This document shows, one piece after another, positions 9,227-17,902 of a stretch of 64,000 nucleotides of DNA. Position numbers and translations under genes: made by a program. The notes under the pieces are model-generated. The model was not told where the DNA came from and did no database searches. It worked only from the letters and a program-made list of their open reading frames with translations. Each line of letters starts with the position of its first letter. The first letter of the stretch is position 1. Source of the DNA: Scandinavium ludwigii_A (GTDB lineage Bacteria; Pseudomonadota; Gammaproteobacteria; Enterobacterales; Enterobacteriaceae); NCBI GenBank assembly GCA_050516505.1, contig CP191518.1, positions 3,410,001-3,474,000 on the forward strand, given 5' to 3'.

Positions 9227-9589
9227 ATGAATACGTTAACGATTACTCCAGGAAGCACCATGCAGTCACAGATGCTGCAAGACATGACGCAAATGAGGGC
9301 GGTAGCGGAGGCTCCCGTCCTTCCTGCATCCAACGTCAGCCTCAGCGAAGGTGCTTCTTCTGTCGCCACACCGTCTTTCGGTCACATCATGAGCGCCTCG
9401 CTGCATCGCGTTGACAGCTATGAACAGACTGCACAGGCACGTCAGACCGCCATTGATATGGGAAAAAGTGACGATCTTGCCGGGGCGATGATTGCCAGCC
9501 AGCAGGCATCGTTGTCGTTTTCCGCCCTTGTCCAGGTGCGCAATAAAGTCGCCTCTGGCATTAACGACCTGATGAGTATGTCCATTTAA
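9227..9589 (+). CDS. lfiE: lateral MS-ring/rod junction protein FliE/LfiE
   Basis: Joins the MS ring to the rod and is among the first exported substrates. The 120 residues end in the conserved FliE helix (SFSALVQVRNKVASGINDLMSM). It begins 41 bases after lafK and is followed by lfiF after 5 bases, so lafK-lfiE-lfiF-G-H-I-J probably form one transcription unit or two closely linked ones. I see no sigma54 element in the short gap. Confidence 0.9.
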   Translation: MNTLTITPGSTMQSQMLQDMTQMRAVAEAPVLPASNVSLSEGASSVATPSFGHIMSASLHRVDSYEQTAQARQTAIDMGKSDDLAGAMIASQQASLSFSALVQVRNKVASGINDLMSMSI

Positions 9590-9594
9590 TCGCC

Positions 9595-11253
9595 ATGAAT
9601 CAGAATCTCCTCGAAAAAGCGCGTCAATGGCTGGCTGTTGTGATGGCTAAGCTGGACGGCAAAAAGCGTATCGCTCTGTTTGCCGCCGCTGCGATAGCCG
9701 CAACGGCCATTATTTCTGCCATTCTCCTTGGTGGAAACTACGGGTATGTCGCCCTCTACGGTAGTCAACAGAATATCCCCGTCTCCGACGTTATCTCGGT
9801 GCTGGATGAGAGCAAAGCAACCTACCGAATCGATCCCAGCAGTGGACAGATCCTCGTGCCTGAGGATGCGTTATCCCAGATTCGCATGACGCTGGCCGCC
9901 AAAGGCGTTCAGGCTATCTCGCCTGAAGGCTACAAGCTGATGGATAAGGATGAAGTGCTCGGTGCCAGCCAGTTTGTGCAGAACATCCGCTACAAACGCA
10001 GTCTCGAAGGCGAAATGGCCAAGAGCATCATGTCCCTGGACGCGGTGAAAACGGCGCGTGTTCATTTGGCGCTGAACGAAGACAGCTCTTTTGTCGTCAG
10101 TGAACAAGCTAAAAATAGCGCCTCGGTCGTCGTTCGTCTGAATTATGGCAATTCGCTGAGTCTGGATCAGGTCAATGCCATTATTCACCTTGTCTCCGGC
10201 AGCGTACCCGCCCTGCTCCCCTCTCAGGTCAGTGTGATTGACCAGACTGGCGCCCTGCTGTCCGATGGCGTGAGCGATGGCGAAGGCTCTCGTGCCGTCA
10301 CCCGCAAAAACGACCAGGTCGTGAAAGATATTCAGACCAAGACACGTGCGAGCATTGAAAACCTGCTCACCTCACTGGTGGGTAAAGGCAATTTCCGTGT
10401 CAGCGTGATGCCGCAGGTTGATCTCAGCACCATTGAAGAGACCCAGGAAAATTACGGCGACACGCCGAAAGTCAGCCGTGAAGAGAAAGCGGAAGACAAG
10501 AATACCGATCAACTGGCTATCGGCATTCCAGGCTCCCTGAGCAACCGTCCACCGGTGGCGACCAATCCCCAGCAACAAGGGAATCGCCAGCCTGCCCAGC
10601 TGTCACAGCACACGGAAAATAAGAGTGATTACGCTTACGACCGTAATGTGAAGCATATCAAGCATCCCGGCTTTGTCGTCACCCGTCTTAACGTGGCAGT
10701 GGTCCTGAACCGAAACGCGACCTTCGTTAAAAACTGGCACGCGCCTCAGATTCAGCAGGTGACAACCATGCTGAATACCGCGGCCGGAATTGACAACCAG
10801 CGTGGCGACACCCTGACGCTGGAGATGATGAGTTTCGTTCCACCTTCTGAAAGTGATTATCCGAAGCTGCCATGGTGGCAGGACAGTGACATTCTTGGCT
10901 GGGCCAAACTCGCAGGCTCCGTTCTGTTAGCGCTGATCATTCTGCTGTTCTTCGTGCGTCCAACCATGAAACGCATGAACGCCGCACGCGACGAGCGTAA
11001 AGCGCTGGCCGCCGCAGAAGCGACGAATCAGGCACTGCGCCTTGACGCGAAAGCAGACACTCAGGCTGCAACCGACACGGTGCGTGAATTCGAACTGCCC
11101 ACCCTGCCAGTGGATGAGCCTCTCCCATCGCCAAGCTCTGGGCTTGAAGCGAAACTGGAATACCTGCAGAAACTGGCGATTGAAGATACCGATCGCGTAG
11201 CGGAAGTCATCAGACAGTGGATTACAAGTAATGAGCGAATTGAAAACAAGTAA
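9595..11253 (+). CDS. lfiF: lateral flagellar MS-ring protein FliF/LfiF
   Basis: Inner-membrane ring on which the basal body is built. The 552 residues have an N-terminal membrane helix (ALFAAAAIAATAIISAILLG), a large periplasmic region with ring-building motifs (typical FliF text GYKLMDKDEVLGASQFVQN), and a second membrane helix near residues 425-447 (LAGSVLLALIILLFFV). A cytoplasmic FliG-binding tail follows. The end overlaps lfiG by 23 bases. Confidence 0.95.
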   Translation: MNQNLLEKARQWLAVVMAKLDGKKRIALFAAAAIAATAIISAILLGGNYGYVALYGSQQNIPVSDVISVLDESKATYRIDPSSGQILVPEDALSQIRMTLAAKGVQAISPEGYKLMDKDEVLGASQFVQNIRYKRSLEGEMAKSIMSLDAVKTARVHLALNEDSSFVVSEQAKNSASVVVRLNYGNSLSLDQVNAIIHLVSGSVPALLPSQVSVIDQTGALLSDGVSDGEGSRAVTRKNDQVVKDIQTKTRASIENLLTSLVGKGNFRVSVMPQVDLSTIEETQENYGDTPKVSREEKAEDKNTDQLAIGIPGSLSNRPPVATNPQQQGNRQPAQLSQHTENKSDYAYDRNVKHIKHPGFVVTRLNVAVVLNRNATFVKNWHAPQIQQVTTMLNTAAGIDNQRGDTLTLEMMSFVPPSESDYPKLPWWQDSDILGWAKLAGSVLLALIILLFFVRPTMKRMNAARDERKALAAAEATNQALRLDAKADTQAATDTVREFELPTLPVDEPLPSPSSGLEAKLEYLQKLAIEDTDRVAEVIRQWITSNERIENK

Positions 11254-12238
11254 AAACAACCTGTTAGAGCAATCTGCAATCTTGTTACTCTGCCTGGGTG
11301 AAGAAGCCGCTGCGACAGTAATGAGTAAGCTGACCCGCGAAGAGGTGGTACGTCTGAGCGAACACATGGCGCGTCTTTCCGGGGTGAAAATCACGCAGGC
11401 GCGTCGGGTCATCAATAACTTCTTTGATGAGTTCAGCGAACAGAGTGGCATCAATGGCGCATCACGCGCCATGTTGCAGGGGATCCTGAACAAGGCGCTC
11501 GGCAGCGAGATCGCCAGCGGTGTCATCAATGGCATTTACGGGGATGAAATTCGCTCCCGCATGGCGCGTTTGCAGTGGGTTGAACCCCGCCAGCTGGCGC
11601 TGCTGATTGGCGAAGAACACCTGCAATTGCAGGCGGTTTTCCTCGCCTTCCTGACCCCGGATATTGCCGCAGAAGTCCTGCTGTATATGACGGAGTCAGT
11701 GCGTAATGAAATCCTTTATCGCGTCGCCAAACTGAACGATGTCAATCGCGACGTGATCGACGAACTCGATCGCTTAATCGAACGTGGCCTGGCTGTGCTT
11801 TCTGAGCATGGCTCAAAGGTGAAGGGCATCAAGCAGGCAGCGGATATTGTGAACCGTATCCAGGACGACCAGCAGGTCATTCTGGAACAGCTGGCCGAAC
11901 GCGATGGCGACATCCTTGTCCAGCTGCAGGATGAAATGTATGACTTCTTCATCCTCGGCCGTCAGAGCGAAGATGTGCGTCGTAAGCTGCTGGAAGAGAT
12001 CCCTATCGAAGAGTGGGCTGTGGCGCTGAAAGGCACCGAAGCTCCGCTGCGCCGTTCCATTTATGCCGCCATGCCGCGCCGACAGGTGCAGCAACTGGAA
12101 AGCATTACCGCCCGTCTTGGGCCGGTGCCAATCAGCCGTATTGAGCAGATCCGCCGTGAAATCATGGGCGTGGCCCGTGAGCTGGAAGAAGCAGGCGAAA
12201 TTCAGCTGCAGCTGTTCGCAGAACGGACGGAGGAGTAA
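11231..12238 (+). CDS. lfiG: lateral flagellar switch/motor protein FliG/LfiG
   Basis: Rotor protein that contacts the stator and the MS ring. The 335 residues match FliG. The N-terminal domain starts LLEQSAILLLCLGEEAAATVM, and the C-terminal torque helix region contains EVALKGTEAPLR-like text (WAVALKGTEAPLRRSIYAA) and the charged helix MPRRQVQQLESITARLGPV. Its start lies inside the end of lfiF, indicating coupled translation. The rotor gene implies a need for lateral MotA/B-type stators, but none is encoded in this window. Confidence 0.95.
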   Translation: MSELKTSKNNLLEQSAILLLCLGEEAAATVMSKLTREEVVRLSEHMARLSGVKITQARRVINNFFDEFSEQSGINGASRAMLQGILNKALGSEIASGVINGIYGDEIRSRMARLQWVEPRQLALLIGEEHLQLQAVFLAFLTPDIAAEVLLYMTESVRNEILYRVAKLNDVNRDVIDELDRLIERGLAVLSEHGSKVKGIKQAADIVNRIQDDQQVILEQLAERDGDILVQLQDEMYDFFILGRQSEDVRRKLLEEIPIEEWAVALKGTEAPLRRSIYAAMPRRQVQQLESITARLGPVPISRIEQIRREIMGVARELEEAGEIQLQLFAERTEE

Positions 12239-12243
12239 GCCAC

Positions 12244-12969
12244 ATGGCATTAGACACATTGCGCGGTCGTTTCCGTCAGTACCGCTTCCCTCCTCTGGAT
12301 GCCGAAACGGCTCAGCCGCACCCACAGGATGATGAGCAACAGCATTTGGCACTGGTGGCCGAACACCAGCTTCAGCTCAAGGAAGGCTACCAGGAAGGCT
12401 TTAAGCGCGGTCTGGAAGAGGGTCAGAAAGAGGGCCACGAGCAGGGATTACGCCAGGGGACCGAGCAGGGTTTCAACGAAGGGATGCGCAAAGGCTACAC
12501 CGATGGCAGCCTTTCCGCCCAAAAAGAGGGCCAACAGCAGTTTGCCCTCGCCTCGAAACCGTTGGACGGTATCGCCCAGCAGGTGAATGACTATCTGGGG
12601 ACTATCCAACGCAAGCAGCGCGACGATTTGTTGCAGTTGGTTGAAAAGGTCACCCGTCAGGTCATCCGCTGCGAACTGGCGCTGCAACCGACCCAGTTGC
12701 TCTCGATTATCGAAGAGGCGCTTTCTGCCCTGCCGTCCGTACCGGAATCGTTGCAGGTGATGCTCAGCAGCGAAGAGTTTGAGCGCATTCAGAATGTGGC
12801 CCCGGAAAAAGTCAGCGAATGGGGATTAACCCCTGCCGCGACGCTGCAATCCGGTGAGTGTCGGATCGTGACCGACACTTCAGAGCTGGATGTCGGCTGT
12901 GAACACCGTCTTGAGCAATGCATGAAAACGATTAAAGAAACGCTGACGCCGGAGCAGAAGGATGCATGA
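12244..12969 (+). CDS. lfiH: lateral flagellar export ATPase regulator FliH/LfiH
   Basis: Peripheral stalk protein that holds the FliI ATPase at the C ring. The 241 residues carry a long GxxxG helix: from about residue 43 glycine recurs every fourth position about eleven times (GYQEGFKRGLEEGQKEG and on). This is a hallmark of FliH, here unusually long and regular. The C-terminal half binds FliI. It overlaps lfiI by 8 bases. Confidence 0.93.
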   Translation: MALDTLRGRFRQYRFPPLDAETAQPHPQDDEQQHLALVAEHQLQLKEGYQEGFKRGLEEGQKEGHEQGLRQGTEQGFNEGMRKGYTDGSLSAQKEGQQQFALASKPLDGIAQQVNDYLGTIQRKQRDDLLQLVEKVTRQVIRCELALQPTQLLSIIEEALSALPSVPESLQVMLSSEEFERIQNVAPEKVSEWGLTPAATLQSGECRIVTDTSELDVGCEHRLEQCMKTIKETLTPEQKDA

Positions 12970-14308
12970 TTTACCGGGGGTAGCAGATGCTTTGCGCTCG
13001 CTTGAAGCTATCCCTCTGGCGCGTCAGTCGGGCCGCCTGGTCCGCGTCAGCGGCATTCTGCTCGAAAGTATCGGTTGCCAACTGGCAACCGGTCAGTTGT
13101 GTCGCATTGAAGGGGCCGAAGGTGAAGTGATCGAAGCGCAGGCCGTGGGCTTCGACCGTGAAGTCACCTTTCTGATGCCGTTCAAACTGCCGGTCGGCCT
13201 GATGGCCGGCGCCCGCGTGTTTCCTCTCGATAAAGCCCGTGATGTGTTGATCGGGGACAGCTGGCTCGGACGCATTGTCAATGGCGTCGGTGAACCGATG
13301 GACGGCAAAGGTCGCCTCGGCGGGACGGACCTGCTGCCTGCCCAGCCACCTTCGGTCAATCCCCTCACCCGTCAACCGGTTAGCGAACCGCTGGACGTCG
13401 GCGTGCGTGCCATCAATGGGCTGCTGACGATTGGCAAAGGCCAACGTGTCGGCCTGATGGCGGGCAGCGGCGTGGGTAAGAGCGTCCTGTTGGGAATGAT
13501 CACTCGCCAGACCGAAGCGCAGGTCGTGGTGGTCGGGCTGATTGGCGAACGTGGCCGCGAAGTTAAAGAATTTATCGATCACTCGCTCGGCCCTGAAAGC
13601 CTGGCCAAATCGATTGTGGTGGCCGCGCCCGCCGATGAGTCACCGCTGATGCGTCTGAAGGCCACTGAATTGTGCCACTCCATCGCCGCCTGGTTTCGCG
13701 ACCAGGGCAAAGATGTGCTGCTGCTGATCGACTCCCTGACGCGCTACGCCATGGCGCAGAGGGAAATCGCGCTCTCATTGGGCGAGCCGCCCGCCACCAA
13801 AGGCTATCCGCCTTCTGCGTTTGGCATGATCCCGCGTCTGGTTGAAAGTGCCGGCAACAGCGAAAGCACCGGCTCAATGACGGCTATCTATACCGTGCTG
13901 GCGGAAGGCGACGATCAGCAGGACCCGATTGTCGATTGCGCCCGTGCGGTGCTCGATGGCCATATCGTACTCACCCGTAAGTTGGCCGAATCCGGACACT
14001 ATCCGGCAATTGATATCGGCCAGTCGATCAGCCGCTGTATGAATCAGGTGACGCCGCGCGAGCACCAGCTGTCAGCCCGTCAGTTCAAACAGAACTACGC
14101 CAGCTATATGGAAATTAAGCCGCTGATCCCGCTGGGCGGGTATGTTGCCGGTTCCGATGCAACCGTCGATAAAGCAGTAAAAAACTACCCGGCTATCGAA
14201 CGCTTTTTGCGTCAGGATGTGGCTGAACCCGCTGCGCTTGGCAGCGTTCAGCAGAGTTTGCAATCCCTCTTCCCTGTCGGGAAAAACGCGAAGGCGAAGA
14301 CAGCATGA
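12962..14308 (+). CDS. lfiI: lateral flagellar export ATPase FliI/LfiI
   Basis: Hexameric ATPase, related to F1-ATPase beta, that unfolds and delivers export substrates. The 448 residues show Walker A (MAGSGVGKS), Walker B (DVLLLIDSLTRYAMAQRE) and the signature GEPPATKGYPPS. Both flanking genes overlap it by a few bases (lfiH by 8, lfiJ by 4), a tight translational chain. Confidence 0.96.
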   Translation: MHDLPGVADALRSLEAIPLARQSGRLVRVSGILLESIGCQLATGQLCRIEGAEGEVIEAQAVGFDREVTFLMPFKLPVGLMAGARVFPLDKARDVLIGDSWLGRIVNGVGEPMDGKGRLGGTDLLPAQPPSVNPLTRQPVSEPLDVGVRAINGLLTIGKGQRVGLMAGSGVGKSVLLGMITRQTEAQVVVVGLIGERGREVKEFIDHSLGPESLAKSIVVAAPADESPLMRLKATELCHSIAAWFRDQGKDVLLLIDSLTRYAMAQREIALSLGEPPATKGYPPSAFGMIPRLVESAGNSESTGSMTAIYTVLAEGDDQQDPIVDCARAVLDGHIVLTRKLAESGHYPAIDIGQSISRCMNQVTPREHQLSARQFKQNYASYMEIKPLIPLGGYVAGSDATVDKAVKNYPAIERFLRQDVAEPAALGSVQQSLQSLFPVGKNAKAKTA

Positions 14309-14745
14309 ATCAGATGATTGACACCCTCAAGCAACTGCAAAAACTGCGCGATAAATCGGTACAGGATTTCACCGTTAAGCTCGCCAAGCAGAAGCAGATA
14401 GGGGTTGGGTTTGAAAACAATATCCGCTCACTCACCATGCTGCTGCAAAAAACCGTGTCTGCTCCCGCAGGTGTACAGTGTCCGGAAGAACTGAAAAACA
14501 TCAATGCTTATAAGGGCAGCCTGCGCCGGGTTCTGGCCTGGCAGGAACAGGAAAAGTCACTCGCACAGCTGAAAGAAGATCGAATCCAGAAAGATCTCAT
14601 CAGCGCGGCCTGTCAGGAAAAAGTGGTCAGCATGACCCTCGACTCCCAACGTGAACGTCTGGTTCAGGAAGCCAATGTCCGCCAACAAAAAGTGCTGGAT
14701 GATATGGCCGGCCAGTGTTGGTTACGCCAGCGTGGAGTGAAATAG
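14305..14745 (+). CDS. lfiJ: lateral flagellar export chaperone FliJ/LfiJ
   Basis: Small coiled-coil stalk protein of the FliH-I-J complex. The 146 residues are predicted mostly helical with heptad-like patterns (LKQLQKLRDKSVQDFTVKL). Position directly after fliI, length and composition support FliJ, since sequence conservation in this family is low. Only 4 bases separate it from the following cytidylyltransferase gene. Confidence 0.85.
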   Translation: MNQMIDTLKQLQKLRDKSVQDFTVKLAKQKQIGVGFENNIRSLTMLLQKTVSAPAGVQCPEELKNINAYKGSLRRVLAWQEQEKSLAQLKEDRIQKDLISAACQEKVVSMTLDSQRERLVQEANVRQQKVLDDMAGQCWLRQRGVK

Positions 14746-14749
14746 TCTG

Positions 14750-15145
14750 ATGAAAACTGTCATTACCTTTGGCACCTTTGATCTGTTTCACGTCGGGCAT
14801 CTGAACATTCTGACCCGCGCGCGTCAGTTCGGCGATCGACTGGTGGTGGGCGTCTCCTCAGATGCGCTCAATATCCACAAGAAAGGACGTGCACCGATAT
14901 ACGATCAGCAAGACAGAATGCATATTCTGGAAGAACTTAAGTGTGTCGATGACGTGTTTCTTGAAGAATCGCTGGAGCTCAAAAGCGACTATATCCGCAT
15001 CTTCAACGCCGATGTCCTGGTGATGGGTGATGATTGGGCTGGCCGTTTCGACAGTCTGTCCTGTCTTTGCGAAGTGATGTACCTGCCACGTACCCCGTCA
15101 ATTTCCACCACTTCGGTTCTGGAAATAGTCAAAAGACAGAAATAG
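14750..15145 (+). CDS. TagD-like glycerol-3-phosphate cytidylyltransferase
   Basis: Predicted to make CDP-glycerol from CTP and sn-glycerol-3-phosphate, the activated donor used for teichoic-acid-type polymers. The 131 residues cover the whole enzyme: ITFGTFDLFHVGH with the HxGH nucleotide-binding motif, VLVMGDDWAGRFD, and near the end YLPRTPSISTT, which corresponds to the RTEGISTT motif of Bacillus TagD with EG replaced by PS. It starts 4 bases after lfiJ and appears to be the last gene of the lfiE-J operon. Its presumed user is the TagB/TagF-like domain encoded at 29750-32299. Other nucleotidyltransferases share the fold, but the DDW and RTxxISTT segments favour glycerol phosphate. Confidence 0.88.
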   Translation: MKTVITFGTFDLFHVGHLNILTRARQFGDRLVVGVSSDALNIHKKGRAPIYDQQDRMHILEELKCVDDVFLEESLELKSDYIRIFNADVLVMGDDWAGRFDSLSCLCEVMYLPRTPSISTTSVLEIVKRQK

Positions 15146-15469
15146 CGCCCTCGGATAATATTTAAAAATAAATCTAAGTAACGTCCAAATTTAATTTTTC
15201 GCCTTCCCACGCCGATAATCACTGGCGTTACAAGAAAAATCCTGGCAATTCCAACTCCGCGTGAAACAAAATGTTACACGTGCACGCCTCCTGAATTATT
15301 GTCATCAAAATTACTTTGCTATAAATTCACTCCACTAATGGACTTCCGGCCCTTGCGCCAAGAACGGAAGCTATATTTCCGCTAAGAACTCATATCTCTG
15401 CGCACTTAACATAAGTGGCCGCGTGTTTATTATTAAATTGGGCCTGCGTTCTGCAGGTAATAGTCAACG
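15146..15469. other. AT-rich intergenic region between tagD-like gene and lafZ
   Basis: About 320 bases without a gene. The left part is AT-rich just after the cytidylyltransferase stop. No clear hairpin with a T run is visible, and no strong promoter can be assigned for lafZ. It marks the change from the lfiE-J operon to a new transcription unit. Confidence 0.4.
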
Positions 15470-16369
15470 ATGATTATCATTAACAACTGGAAGATGGATG
15501 CTTCCCGCTGTACGCTGGCTCATCAAGGAACGGGAGAAACGCTACGTCTGGGCGAATTTCATTTTCTGTTGCTTGAAATTCTCATTACGCACCCTGACAC
15601 CGTATTATCCCGCGAATTCCTGATTGCCGAAGTCTGGAAAAATCGTGTGGTCGGCAGTAATAGTCTGCCAACGGCTATCCATGCCCTGCGCCTGGCATTA
15701 GGTGATGACAGCAAACAAAAGGAAATAATACAAACCATACCCAAAAAGGGGTATTTCCTTAATAGCGAATTCATCACATATGCTGAAAATGAAAGCGTCT
15801 CTCAGCCAGTATCCAATGACGTTGAACGACTCACAAATGATAATAAAGAAAGTGAGATAGCAGAGACAAACACTATTCCCGTAGTGCCTGCGCGCGCATT
15901 AAGAAACAAACGATTTTCGCTGCGGGGAAGTTTGGGGATATTGCTGGCGATTGTCGTTATTACCGCGACGCTGGGCACGCTCCTGTGGTCCACATCTCCT
16001 CCGCAGGTCAATCATCCCGAAGGGACGCAACTGAAATATGTTAATTTCCCTGATGTGACGCATCTGAAAATTGGCTACATGTACGAGCCTGATACCGATG
16101 CGACAAGTTCCTCAGCCATAGAAAAAAACTGGCATTCTATCGCCCTGAATCTGGATGCGTTATTAGCTGAGAATAATGCCAGCATGAAGATTTATGCCTA
16201 TCCTTCAATGAATAAGCTGAGCCTTGATTTAATTATCACTAACCGTTGTCATCGGAACTGGCAGGTCATGCTGACCATTCGTAACTGGCAGCAAGACGGA
16301 GATAAACTCAATAATATTATTTCTAAGCACACCAGGAGGACGTTACATGAAATGCCAGCATGTGAATAA
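15470..16369 (+). CDS. lafZ: ToxR/CadC-type membrane transcription regulator, LafZ-like
   Basis: A predicted one-component membrane regulator of 299 residues. Residues 1-100 form an OmpR-type winged helix (LLEILITHPDTVLSREFLIA and VVGSNSLPTAIHALRLALGD). One membrane helix follows near residues 150-172 (SLGILLAIVVITATLGTLLW), and then a periplasmic domain with two cysteines (ITNRCHRNW and EMPACE). E. coli 042-type Flag-2 loci carry a transmembrane regulator called LafZ beside lafW, as here, so the symbol rests on context and architecture. The end overlaps the next gene by 23 bases, an arrangement like toxR-toxS. Confidence 0.75.
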   Translation: MIIINNWKMDASRCTLAHQGTGETLRLGEFHFLLLEILITHPDTVLSREFLIAEVWKNRVVGSNSLPTAIHALRLALGDDSKQKEIIQTIPKKGYFLNSEFITYAENESVSQPVSNDVERLTNDNKESEIAETNTIPVVPARALRNKRFSLRGSLGILLAIVVITATLGTLLWSTSPPQVNHPEGTQLKYVNFPDVTHLKIGYMYEPDTDATSSSAIEKNWHSIALNLDALLAENNASMKIYAYPSMNKLSLDLIITNRCHRNWQVMLTIRNWQQDGDKLNNIISKHTRRTLHEMPACE

Positions 16370-16847
16370 GGTGCGCGCGTTGTTAATGACCCTGTTTTTT
16401 TCTGTTCTGATATTTTCCGGGCAATCCATCGCCGGGAATAAAATAGAACATACAGAGCAGGTTCAATATGACATGAAGAGTGGTGAAGAGAGTATTTACA
16501 CGGTGGAGGTGAGCGAGTCCCACGACCGGATCCTTGCGCTGATTGCCGAGGTCAGTCCGACGTTAAAACCGTATTCAGAATTTCACTTTACACCGTGTCT
16601 TAAGAAAAGCAGTCCTGACAGCGTGGCAGGAACGTATCACCTGGACTCGGAAAACGTCGAGCAGTCCGACGCGCATATGAAGCAGATTGCCTCATTTATG
16701 AAATTACAGAACTTAAGTGTTCAGCTCACCGAGCTGGCGCCGGGGGAAGATCTGCTGCTTATGAAGCAAAACAACATGCTGATCACCGTCAACACCACTG
16801 ACACCCTGGATATGCTGGCGACCTGCAAGCCGCATTCGCCGTCATGA
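16347..16847 (+). CDS. secreted protein coupled to LafZ, function unknown
   Basis: I do not recognise the family. The 166 residues begin with a signal peptide (ALLMTLFFSVLIFSGQSIAG). The mature part of about 135 residues has two cysteines (FTPCLKKSS and LATCKPHS) that could form a disulphide in the periplasm. The gene starts inside lafZ, 23 bases before its stop, so the two are almost certainly translated together. A periplasmic partner for a membrane wHTH regulator recalls ToxS with ToxR, but there is no clear sequence likeness. The end overlaps the convergent lafW gene by 6 bases. Confidence 0.7.
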   Translation: MKCQHVNKVRALLMTLFFSVLIFSGQSIAGNKIEHTEQVQYDMKSGEESIYTVEVSESHDRILALIAEVSPTLKPYSEFHFTPCLKKSSPDSVAGTYHLDSENVEQSDAHMKQIASFMKLQNLSVQLTELAPGEDLLLMKQNNMLITVNTTDTLDMLATCKPHSPS

Positions 16848-17852
16848 TAATAAGCTTCTGACCGTCAGACTGGAAAGGCTTGCCTGACCGTTCATGGCTT
16901 CTGCCAGGGTCTGATAATTATGGCTCGCCCGGTCGAGCATTTTCGCCAGCGCTTGCGAGGCCTGCTCCGCACTCTGACTTTGTGAGTATCGGGCCATACC
17001 ATCAATCATCTGCCGCGCTTTTTCCTGCTGCGTAGCCAACTGTTCCCGCGATTGACCTATACTCTCCAGCGTCTGCTGTAAAGTGCTGCTCAGGCGTGCC
17101 CCTGGCGTTTTAAGCGCCTTGAGCAACGTGTCCGACTGTGTCGGAAGCGGGGTGGTCATGATGGCCGTCGTGCTTCCGGCGGCAAAACGCTTTCCTTCCC
17201 CGATAGCCGACAGCGACGCCTGCAACTGCGACCAGTTCGCTTCGCGTGTCGAGAAATGCACTTCACCCTGATCGGTATGACTCTGAATCCCGACCCGACG
17301 CAAGGCATTGTTCATCGTCGCCCGATACTGGCGGGGGTCCATATCCTCATCAACATGCACGGCGGCCAGCAACTGCTCTTTATCTTTACTGGCGCTAAAC
17401 AGCAGTGACTCTTCACCCTGTTGCTGCAGGGCATGGCTAATCTGCGGTGCCAGGAAATTAACCCGGGCCTCGCCCTGCAAAACAGGACGCAGCTGGTTAT
17501 CGACTGTTCCAGCAGAGAGCTGAGGACGCTTCTCCAGCACTGCCTGTAATGCTTGCTTCTGCGTCTTCGCGGCTTCTCCTCCCCGGCGGGATTGAAGACG
17601 ATAATCGAGCAAGTGTTGCTCCAGTTTGCCTAAATAGCTGTCAGCCTCCTGCAAACAAGTCAGCTGATCGTTAAGCTGAACGCTGTAGCGTTGCGGGCGG
17701 GCGCTAATCAAAGGCGACGCGGGATAATCCGTGTTCGCCATCGCGGTCTTCATATTGGTGGGGACAATCTGACTCGCGGGCTGCTGCTTGATGACGCTGG
17801 TGCCAAGGGCATCTGCGCTGGAGAGTGAAGAGGTATTAAGACTAACCTGCAT
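16842..17852 (-). CDS. lafW: LafW-type flagellar hook-associated or filament-related protein
   Basis: Last gene of the leftward rod-hook operon, about 50 bases after lfgL. The 336 residues starting MQVSLNTSSLSS are Gln/Ala/Ser-rich and helical with no signal peptide, as expected for an exported axial or hook-associated protein. The position directly after flgL matches lafW of the E. coli 042 type Flag-2 locus, described there as a putative hook-associated protein; the name rests mostly on position. The reading can be extended to 17900 but that adds residues without family support. The function is not established. Confidence 0.65.
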   Translation of the reverse strand: MQVSLNTSSLSSADALGTSVIKQQPASQIVPTNMKTAMANTDYPASPLISARPQRYSVQLNDQLTCLQEADSYLGKLEQHLLDYRLQSRRGGEAAKTQKQALQAVLEKRPQLSAGTVDNQLRPVLQGEARVNFLAPQISHALQQQGEESLLFSASKDKEQLLAAVHVDEDMDPRQYRATMNNALRRVGIQSHTDQGEVHFSTREANWSQLQASLSAIGEGKRFAAGSTTAIMTTPLPTQSDTLLKALKTPGARLSSTLQQTLESIGQSREQLATQQEKARQMIDGMARYSQSQSAEQASQALAKMLDRASHNYQTLAEAMNGQASLSSLTVRSLLS

Positions 17853-17902
17853 GGTGTTTCCGCTAATAATGTCGGCAGCGCGAGGCTGCCGACAATTCAA
17901 GA

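Noticed and set aside
15438..15455. Sigma54-like element before lafZ
   Set aside because: GG and GC are 12 apart, but the -24 and -12 boxes are poor and the start would fall about 4 bases before the lafZ ATG, with the ribosome site upstream of it.
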